DNA from: Agarilytica rhodophyticola
GTDB taxonomy: Bacteria; Pseudomonadota; Gammaproteobacteria; Pseudomonadales; Cellvibrionaceae
Length of the DNA stretch: 64,000 nt
Direction of reading: 5' to 3'
NCBI RefSeq assembly: GCF_002157225.2
Contig: NZ_CP020038.1
Span: 3,378,501 to 3,442,500, forward strand
Under the pieces are notes generated by a model. That model ran no database searches. It had not been told where the DNA came from and worked only from the letters and a program-made list of their open reading frames with translations. Shown here piece by piece: positions 57,738 through 64,000 of this stretch. A program made the translations under genes and the position numbers. How positions within the stretch are numbered: the first letter of the stretch is position 1; each line of letters starts with the position of its first letter.

Positions 57738-58193
57738 TCAATGGATACGTTCTTCGTGTTCTTGGTTTAGATTAAGAATGTTAACCAATTCTTGTTGCCG
57801 GCTTTCAGTTAAGTCAGCAAGAGAATATTGTTTTAAGACATTCATAAAAGCTTCTGTGGCCTTGTTTAACACTTTTTTGAGGTCGCAAGCAGGCATGATA
57901 GGGCACAGTGGCGATTGGCAATCAATGACTTCCAGTGTATTTTCTAGCATGGCGACCATTTCACCTAAGTTAATCTCTTTTGGATCTCTTTTTAAATAAA
58001 AGCCTCCACCTTTACCACGCTTGGTTTCAATAACCCCTTCTTTTCCTAGCTGGTGGACAATTTTGTTCACATTATTGCGTGAAATCTTATAAATAGCGCT
58101 GATTTCGTCGATGCTTGCTAATTTATCCTTCGGCATTAACGCCAAATATATTAGTAAACGTAGGCTGTAATCGGTGTATTTTGTAAGCTGCAT
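57738..58193 (-). CDS. nsrR: NsrR, nitric-oxide-sensing Rrf2-family repressor
   Basis: 151 residues. Winged helix (MQLTKYTDYSLRLLIYLAL; ISRNNVNKIVHQLGKEGVIETKRGKGGGFYL) followed by three cluster cysteines C92, C97 and C103 (CQSPLCPIMPAC). The [Fe-S] cluster reacts with NO and the repressor leaves DNA. Divergent from hmp, its classical target, with 160 bases between them that contain palindromic sites. Confidence 0.94.
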   Translation of the reverse strand: MQLTKYTDYSLRLLIYLALMPKDKLASIDEISAIYKISRNNVNKIVHQLGKEGVIETKRGKGGGFYLKRDPKEINLGEMVAMLENTLEVIDCQSPLCPIMPACDLKKVLNKATEAFMNVLKQYSLADLTESRQQELVNILNLNQEHEERIH

Positions 58194-58260
58194 AGGTTTT
58201 TGATCGATTTCTGTTCCGGTTTTCTACTGTTTTTTCCACAGGGTTAAATTGACATCGCTA

Positions 58261-58313
58261 TAAAGTACATCTAGTATGCATTTTAGTAAACATGCTTTTT
58301 ATATGCATTTTTA
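58261..58313. promoter_or_regulatory. Two candidate NsrR sites in the nsrR-hmp promoter region
   Basis: Two imperfect palindromes with NsrR-like half-sites: TAAAGTACAT...GTATGCATTTTA at 58261-58285 and TAAACATGC...ATGCATTTTTA at 58287-58313. TATACT at about 58333 could be the hmp -10 box, with the sites just upstream. The assignment to NsrR rests on position and on the ATGCATTT half-site. Confidence 0.6.
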
Positions 58314-58353
58314 CGATCATGTCTATATTTTATACTGACTAAAGGATATTTAG

Positions 58354-59532
58354 ATGTTAGATCAAGCAACTATCGATATTGTTAAAGCGACAGCACCCGC
58401 TGTAAAAGAAAATTCTGATGCTATTACTGCCCATTTTTACCCTTTGATGTTTGAGCAATATCCAGAGGTGATTCCTTATTTTAATCAAACCAATCAAGGT
58501 AAAGGTTTGCAGCCAAAAGCTTTGGCAAGAGCGGTTGTCGCTTATGGTGAGAATATTGATGCTTTGGGCAATTTAGATGGTGCAGTGACTAAGATCATAC
58601 AGAAACATTGTTCTTTGGGGGTTCTTCCGGAGCATTACCCCATCGTTGGTACATGTTTATTGCAAGCTATAAAAGCAATAATGGGCGATGCTGCCACCGA
58701 AGAGATTATCGATGCTTGGGGTAAGGCTTATCATCAATTGGCAGAAATATTGATGACAGCAGAAGAAGCCATTTATGCAAACAATGAGCAGAAATTAGGT
58801 GGTTGGCGCGGCGAAAGAGACTTTACTCTCGTCAAGCGTGTCCAAGAGAGCGATGTTATCACCTCATTTTACTTTGAACCAACAGATGCACAGGGTGTAC
58901 CTACGTTTAAGGCAGGCCAATATACTACCGTCGTGCTGAATATCAATGGTCATAGCGTTCGACGTAACTACAGTCTATCGGATGCACCAGGCACGCCGTA
59001 TTTAAGAATTAGTGTCAAACGCGAACTTAACGGCTTGGTTTCTAATTATTTACATGACACTTTGAAAGTAGGAAGCACCGTTACGTTATTACCCCCTTGT
59101 GGCGAGTTTACCTTGCGCGATAATCAAAAGCCTCTAGTATTGGTGACTGGTGGCGTTGGCATAACTCCCGCAATTAGCATGTTAAATGCTTCTGAAAAAT
59201 CAAATCGGGATATTCGTTTTATCCACGCGGCTTTAAACAGCAAAGTACATGCTTTTAAAGAGCATGTAGATAGTATCGTCCACAATAATACTTCGGTATC
59301 TTCACTGTATATTTACAGTGACCCCAGTGATCAATGTGTTTATGACGAGAGAGGATTTATTACCGAGGATATTTTGCAAAAACAACTGGCTGATACGAAA
59401 GATGTAGAGCTTTATTTCTTAGGGCCGAAGCCTTTTATGAATGCGGTATATAAAATAGTGAATAAGCTGGGTATTCCTAAAGACCAAGTACATTATGAAT
59501 TTTTTGGGCCAGATGAAGAATTGATTGCCTGA
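58354..59532 (+). CDS. hmp: Flavohemoprotein, nitric oxide dioxygenase
   Basis: 392 residues, the length of E. coli Hmp. The globin domain (1-140) has distal Tyr29 and the proximal His85 (IQKHCSLGV); the FAD-binding barrel (150-255) has RNYSLSDAPG; the NAD-binding domain (260-392) has LVTGGVGITPAISML and FLGPKPFMNAVYK. It oxidises NO to nitrate with O2 and NAD(P)H. The ATG at 58354 has AAAGGA upstream. Under divergent NsrR control. Confidence 0.97.
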   Translation: MLDQATIDIVKATAPAVKENSDAITAHFYPLMFEQYPEVIPYFNQTNQGKGLQPKALARAVVAYGENIDALGNLDGAVTKIIQKHCSLGVLPEHYPIVGTCLLQAIKAIMGDAATEEIIDAWGKAYHQLAEILMTAEEAIYANNEQKLGGWRGERDFTLVKRVQESDVITSFYFEPTDAQGVPTFKAGQYTTVVLNINGHSVRRNYSLSDAPGTPYLRISVKRELNGLVSNYLHDTLKVGSTVTLLPPCGEFTLRDNQKPLVLVTGGVGITPAISMLNASEKSNRDIRFIHAALNSKVHAFKEHVDSIVHNNTSVSSLYIYSDPSDQCVYDERGFITEDILQKQLADTKDVELYFLGPKPFMNAVYKIVNKLGIPKDQVHYEFFGPDEELIA

Positions 59533-59627
59533 TCTTTAGAGTAGAGAGCATGTAATAACTGTTGGTAATAGAGCGCATATACCTAGGGGTGGAGAATTTC
59601 TTATGCGAACCTCTGCTGGTCATCACG

Positions 59628-59843
59628 ATGGTTGACACCCAAATAAATTCATATAGTTATCCAGATTATAAAGATAGAAAACCTGTAATGACACCTTGTT
59701 CACAAAGGCGGTTTATCTGCCTTTGTGAACAGCACCAGCTTGATGAGTTAGCCCCAGTAACATCAGAGATTGATCTAAATAATTTTATCTCTCATGTGGC
59801 TGAAACATCAAAATTTTTTAGAAAGTTAAGTATAGGGTTATGA
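59628..59843 (+). CDS. Doubtful small reading frame after hmp
   Basis: 71 codons from the ATG at 59628 (MVDTQINSYSYPDYKDRK...). No ribosome site, no family. It contains the perfect hairpin at 59698-59730 in its middle, which is unusual for a coding sequence. Listed because it directly follows hmp on the same strand; it may well be non-coding. Confidence 0.3.
   Translation: MVDTQINSYSYPDYKDRKPVMTPCSQRRFICLCEQHQLDELAPVTSEIDLNNFISHVAETSKFFRKLSIGL
59698..59730. repeat. Perfect 12-bp inverted repeat
   Basis: GTTCACAAAGGC / GCCTTTGTGAAC with a 9-base loop, 166 bases after hmp. No T-run follows, so it is not a classical intrinsic terminator, though it may act as an hmp 3' hairpin. Confidence 0.6.
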
Positions 59844-59932
59844 TAACTACAATAAAAAATACTACTACAATAAGTTCAAGCGGATAATGCCGGCTTGAAC
59901 TTATATTCCTACATTCGAGTAGTTGTTAAAGG

Positions 59933-61537
59933 TTAATCAAATTTAAACTGTTGGTTAGCACCACCATGACATGCCCACTGATGAATTTTTTGAAAATTTG
60001 CAGTGGTGTTACCTGAAACATCAATACATTTATTTGCATTGCGCGTTACCAGGTTAAACCAACCATTGCTTTTATCGACGATTTTAAAGTGTTGATTAGT
60101 GTTCGCATTACTACAGTCCCATAATTGGATATTAGTACCGTTAGCACTATTTCCCGCACTTAAATCTACGCAGCGACGAGAACGCTGATCTACGAGTGCG
60201 TACCAGCCATTGCCTCTGCTTTCAAATTTAAATTTCTGATTACTGCCATTATGGCAGGCCCACTGCTGTATGATTGAGCTATTGGTCGTACCTGACGCAT
60301 CCATACATTTATTACTATGTTTTATTTTAAGTCGAGTCGCAGAAGAGGGGGGTACAATGCCAGCCCCGGGTTGGTTGTTTCCGCCACCTCCAGAGTTATA
60401 TTGTTTATCTAAATCATTTATTGTCTTTCTGCCGGTGGAGGGTATATCGCTACTCCAAGTGGCTTTCGCCCAGTGCGTTGAACTGGTGGCGCGACTTGCT
60501 CCAATAGCATCGTTGCCCCAAAAATACGTATGTCCTTTGCCTTTATTGATATGGGAAAAATAATCTCCTCCTGCACCTTTAAAGCTAGTGGGTTTATAGA
60601 TGGCGTTATTAATAAAGTAGTTGTCTTTAGTTAAGCGACCGTTACTACCATTGAGAAATAGCTGAGTGGTGCCGTTGTCTGCCCATCCCATTTGAAAACC
60701 AGTATAAGGTACAAGTGTTGCCATTACACCTAAGTTACGGACAATTTGATTACGTTGAGCACCTTCTTCTACAAAGCCATTCCATCGTCCAGCACTGACG
60801 ACGACATTTTCAAAAGCGATATTATCGCTGGCATAGGCATCCCAATCGAAACCATCCCAGCCAGCGTTTTCAATAAAATTATGAACAGCTTGAGCTTTGT
60901 CAGCACCCAACATCCAGATAGCTCGACGGGTAGTATTGAGAATATAGTTGTTAAACATTTTTACTTCATCTGCATTCCATTGTGCCGATATCGCTTCCCA
61001 AGTGTTTTCAATTCGAAAACCGTCAATAGTAATATTCTTAGAGCCAGTAATATGAAAGGCTACAGCTTTCATATTACTAGAAATTTTCGCATTATTAACC
61101 CCGTAGAAGTGAACGTCAGATGAATTTCTTATATCGAATATCACGTCTGTTTTATTTTCTGCATTACGATTAAAGGTTCCATTTTTATGGACAGACCCCT
61201 CGACATAAACCCTCACATTAGCAGGTACATTAATATTACTACTAACTGTAATATTACCTTTAACTACATATGTGTTACCGCTTTTCATCGATTTAAGCTG
61301 GTTTTCATTCCATATTGTTTTGGCTCCCGCCGGCGTCTTTTTACTTGAGATAATTCCCTTCAAAGCGTTCTTAAACCGTGAATCTGAAGTAATTTGTTTT
61401 TTATAGTTTGATGAGTTTATATAGTTTTTAACGCGGTTAGAAAGGCCTGCCTCGGACATGGTTTGTGCTGTTGCTAACGGTGTAAGTAATGGCAAAGAAA
61501 AAGCCCCAAAAATTAAATATTTAGCAATTCTTTTCAT
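59933..61537 (-). CDS. Secreted right-handed beta-helix enzyme with ricin-type (CBM13) module
   Basis: 534 residues from the ATG at 61537 (MKRIAKYLIFG), preceded by GAGGACTAAA; an ATG four codons upstream overlaps that ribosome site. Signal peptide cleaved near ATAQ (about 25). A parallel beta-helix (about 70-370) has repeated N-x-x-I/F ladders such as KNITIDGFRIEN and DNIAFENVVV, typical of polysaccharide lyases or hydrolases. A GGGG linker leads to a ricin beta-trefoil (about 400-534) with three NQKFKF/NQHFKI/NQQFKF repeats that bind sugars. Substrate unknown; pectin, alginate or another polysaccharide is possible. Confidence 0.85.
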   Translation of the reverse strand: MKRIAKYLIFGAFSLPLLTPLATAQTMSEAGLSNRVKNYINSSNYKKQITSDSRFKNALKGIISSKKTPAGAKTIWNENQLKSMKSGNTYVVKGNITVSSNINVPANVRVYVEGSVHKNGTFNRNAENKTDVIFDIRNSSDVHFYGVNNAKISSNMKAVAFHITGSKNITIDGFRIENTWEAISAQWNADEVKMFNNYILNTTRRAIWMLGADKAQAVHNFIENAGWDGFDWDAYASDNIAFENVVVSAGRWNGFVEEGAQRNQIVRNLGVMATLVPYTGFQMGWADNGTTQLFLNGSNGRLTKDNYFINNAIYKPTSFKGAGGDYFSHINKGKGHTYFWGNDAIGASRATSSTHWAKATWSSDIPSTGRKTINDLDKQYNSGGGGNNQPGAGIVPPSSATRLKIKHSNKCMDASGTTNSSIIQQWACHNGSNQKFKFESRGNGWYALVDQRSRRCVDLSAGNSANGTNIQLWDCSNANTNQHFKIVDKSNGWFNLVTRNANKCIDVSGNTTANFQKIHQWACHGGANQQFKFD

Positions 61538-62253
61538 TTTAGTCCTCATTATTTTGCTGTCGAATAGTAGATTGTTGAATGATTAAAACTAACGAAAATA
61601 TCGTTTATTGATAAAACTAATGTAAAACTGAAAATAAATTTATAAAGATTTAATTTAAATTTGTTAATTCGATTGGTTAGCGTTTTTTAAACTGCAAGCG
61701 ATGTTGTGAAAATTTATAATATATTTCTTTGGTAAATGCTATGGGCTGGCTTTGGTTGAATTAAATAATTTAATTTTTCTTTTAAATTATTTGTTTCATT
61801 GATTTTTTAGTATGATTGATTTTATGTAATATAATTAGAAGTGGATAGAAAAATAGCTACCTCCTTTGTTAGTGATGGCTAATTATAAATGGTTTTTTTG
61901 CTATTATTAGTTTTTTTCATAAATATTTTTTTGCTTTAATTTTTATTTTTTGTCTAGTTTTTTTGTTTTTTTAAATATATAAACCATTCTGTATTTTTTG
62001 GGCTTTCGGTTTTTTTTAACTATTTTATCGCTTAAACATTTTTTAACAGTTTTTGTGTGAGGATGTTTTAGTAAGGAATATTTACAAGAATGAAATAAAT
62101 CGAGAAAGTGGTCTACCATTTTTTCTTTAAATAAATGTCAGGCCAATTTTTAAATTGTGGGAATTCTTATCCGCACAAAGAATAGATTGAATGTTTTGGA
62201 TGTTGCTGAGGGTGCCCAGTATATAGGCTTACAGTTTTTTTATTTGCTGAGAA
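61538..62253. other. AT-rich intergenic region
   Basis: 716 bases with long T-runs upstream of the beta-helix enzyme gene. A frame at 62157-62447 (+) overlaps the next gene antisense and has no family resemblance. Nothing else seen. Confidence 0.5.
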
Positions 62254-63714
62254 TTAATGGTTGGGAATTAATGTCGCTAAGTAGTCTAGTTCTTCTTTCG
62301 ATAACTTACTCATTTCTCCTATTAGTATGTGTGCCTGTTGAGGGTTATCATGTGCAACAGTTAATAAGATATCTTTACTGGCTTCATAACGTAGAGATGA
62401 GTCTTCAATTGTTTGTGCTACGACTACGGCGTTTGCAGCATCGTTAAAATTCCTCAAGCCTAAGCTCACCATGTTCTTAACGGCAATGTCTCGCGCTAAG
62501 CCACTGGAGAGCGTTGATATCCATTCGCTTGCGGCAGTGTAATCTTTATTGATCCATGTTCTTGTTAGCTTATCTACCACAATAGGTTTGTGTTCTTCAG
62601 AAAAACGATGAAAAATACTCGCCAATTCTGCACTGTTTCTGTCGCCAAGTGATATAGCGGCTTCCTCCATAAGCGCATTACGCAGTGCTTTGTCTTGTTC
62701 AGCTTGGATAAATTCAATAATCTCTTGGCTGGAAGTGTCACCTTGAGCCCAGTATTGAATGGCACTATTCATGACTATATGTCGACTGTTGCTTTCGCTG
62801 ATGGATTGTGCCCATTGCATCGCCATGTGAGGATCGAGCTCAGACATAAACTTAACAAAATACTGTAAAAGACGCGTCTTTTTGGGGCTAGGTGGTAATG
62901 TGAGAATGGTGGTTTCTGCCAACTGATCATTTTGCTCAATAAGATTGAACAGTAAGCTGATTTCCAGATCCTCTGTTACATCAAACAAATGATTATTTTC
63001 ATTTTTTTGTTGCACGAGCCAGTTAAATGCCTTTTTTGCATCGATTTTAGACCACTCTTCTAATACGGCAGATAGTAGTCTTTTTTTCATTTCCATATTG
63101 TCTTCATTGCCAAACCCATTCGTTATGATGTCGTAGAGGGCACCCTCTGGATCGATTTTTGTTAGTCCTCTGTAATATGCTTCTCGTATTTCAAAGCTAT
63201 CAAAGTTGTCTGATCCACTTAGCCAATCGTGCATAGCAGAAGGGTTGGTAGCCATCGCATGTTCAATGAGTGAAGGCATAATATAATTCGTCATAGGAGA
63301 GGGCAGATGTGATGCGAAATTCAATGCTTGTAGCAGGTCGATTTCGCTCCAGACCAATATTAGCTGAGTGATTGCTGCCACATTGGCAGATTCATCGGCA
63401 ATAAGCTGTGAAAGGCATTTTTCCAATAAATCGCTTGATAAATGTTGATAGGTAGAGTTCTGCCAATTGGATAGCGAGATATGCGTCAGTTGTGTGCAGG
63501 TTAAATTTTGGTCGTGTATGTCATTGGAAGTTTTTTTGCGCGACAGCTGAGAGGGGGTTATAAAGGCAGGTGGGGTATGCTCTGATGCTGGCGTATATTT
63601 ATTATTAGCTTTGTCTAACTGTAATGTTATGTCTTTTTGGTTAACAAAATAACCACCTGTTAATACAAGCAACGCCGAGATAGATCCTGCACATAGCAAA
63701 GGTTTTTTTTTCAT
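62254..63714 (-). CDS. Membrane-anchored alpha-helical repeat protein
   Basis: 486 residues. One N-terminal helix (about 6-24) anchors or exports it; there is no lipobox. After a linker, the rest is built of helical repeats in which a Trp follows an Asp/Ala pattern: DLLQALNFASHLP, KIDAKKAFNWLVQQ, ELDPHMAMQWAQSIS, DYTAASEWISTLSS. Such D-x-x-x-A-x-x-W solenoids occur in uncharacterised proteins of several phyla and suggest protein binding. The start ATG at 63714 has no clear ribosome site. No family named with confidence. Confidence 0.78.
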   Translation of the reverse strand: MKKKPLLCAGSISALLVLTGGYFVNQKDITLQLDKANNKYTPASEHTPPAFITPSQLSRKKTSNDIHDQNLTCTQLTHISLSNWQNSTYQHLSSDLLEKCLSQLIADESANVAAITQLILVWSEIDLLQALNFASHLPSPMTNYIMPSLIEHAMATNPSAMHDWLSGSDNFDSFEIREAYYRGLTKIDPEGALYDIITNGFGNEDNMEMKKRLLSAVLEEWSKIDAKKAFNWLVQQKNENNHLFDVTEDLEISLLFNLIEQNDQLAETTILTLPPSPKKTRLLQYFVKFMSELDPHMAMQWAQSISESNSRHIVMNSAIQYWAQGDTSSQEIIEFIQAEQDKALRNALMEEAAISLGDRNSAELASIFHRFSEEHKPIVVDKLTRTWINKDYTAASEWISTLSSGLARDIAVKNMVSLGLRNFNDAANAVVVAQTIEDSSLRYEASKDILLTVAHDNPQQAHILIGEMSKLSKEELDYLATLIPNH

Positions 63715-63887
63715 AGCAGCAATGATTCATTAACTACAACACAGAGCGCTTTTTATACAACTAGCTCCTTGGTTTAACGTTCATTTTTTATAGCAGCAAT
63801 GATAGTTACATGTCTTGTGGCCAGTTAACATTGCGACAATCACACTAAGGTTTTTGAGGTTTTGTTTACTTCGCTATTAGAAGTGAC

Positions 63888-64000
63888 TTAATTCGGATAA
63901 ATGATGTTATTCAACAATTCCATAGCCGATAGGTAAGCACCTTCCACGCGACCACCACAACACCAAGCACCTATTGCTGCTATTTTCATGTCATGGTTAA
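63888..64000 (-). CDS. C-terminus of a renalase-like FAD-dependent amine oxidase family protein, cut by the window edge
   Basis: Thirty-six codons of a leftward gene enter from the right edge and stop at 63888-63890. The peptide MKIAAIGAWCCGGRVEGAYL followed by SAMELLNNI is the usual end of COG3380/renalase-like oxidoreductases (typically GDWCLGGRVEGAYLSG), the flavin-contact region. The identification rests on this short tail only. Confidence 0.6.
   Translation of the reverse strand, partial: NHDMKIAAIGAWCCGGRVEGAYLSAMELLNNIIYPN

Noticed and set aside
62157-62447. 96-codon frame (+) antisense to the solenoid gene start region
   Set aside because: Mostly the complement of a well-formed coding frame, without family resemblance.

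Overview
The window reads as chromosomal DNA of a marine-type gammaproteobacterium, most likely from Cellvibrionaceae or a near relative. The support is a fimL-nudC neighbourhood like that of Pseudomonas, a cobalamin-dependent metH, a single-chain siroheme sulfite reductase followed by DUF934, NfuA, an ETF/ETF-QO locus, a secreted beta-helix enzyme with a ricin-type carbohydrate-binding module, and a decayed secreted protein ending in a GlyGly-CTERM-like tail. Base composition looks to be around 40% G+C, with very AT-rich intergenic stretches. No rRNA, tRNA, CRISPR array, integrase or insertion sequence was seen.

Layout. 1-4.3 kb: the 3' part of fimL, nudC, a membrane protein and sohB in one direction, then a small lipoprotein. 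4.4-12.5 kb: a CPA2 antiporter, the cysI-DUF934 sulfite reduction pair, a 38-residue membrane protein, DUF2970 and metH. 12.8-17.8 kb: nfuA, a broken GlyGly-CTERM beta-helix gene, an unknown protein, a DAHP synthase and a 1.25-kb non-coding region holding a possible terminator-ended RNA. 17.8-29 kb: tesB, a lipoprotein, etfQO divergent from etfBA, a degenerate hybrid histidine kinase, xthA and prc. 29.7-35 kb: a small exported protein, an MltF-like transglycosylase with two solute-binding domains, a YedI-like protein and a GNAT acetyltransferase.

35-41.8 kb holds a leftward run of genes that fits no pathway I recognise: a kynurenine-monooxygenase-like flavoprotein fused to a cyclic-nucleotide-binding-like domain, a DapA-family aldolase/lyase, a DadA-like amine oxidase, a FOXRED2-like flavoprotein and a TauE/SafE permease. 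It is the best candidate here for an undescribed pathway. 42.6-44.6 kb: agmatine catabolism (aguA, aguB). 44.8-47.3 kb: an exported coiled-coil protein, an NTF2-like protein and a secreted aspzincin (M35) protease.

48.4-57.7 kb is a type VI secretion effector island with no core secretion genes: VgrG, DUF6484, DUF2169, a TIGR02270 protein, a ketosynthase-fold protein lacking its catalytic residues, a DUF4150 PAAR-like tip, a lipase effector and a Tli4-like immunity protein. The first genes appear to build and load the spike, the lipase is the payload and the last gene protects the producer. 57.7-59.5 kb: nsrR divergent from hmp (nitric oxide defence) with palindromic candidate NsrR sites between them. 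59.9-64 kb: the beta-helix/CBM13 enzyme, an alpha-helical repeat protein and the C-terminus of a renalase-like FAD oxidoreductase cut by the window edge.
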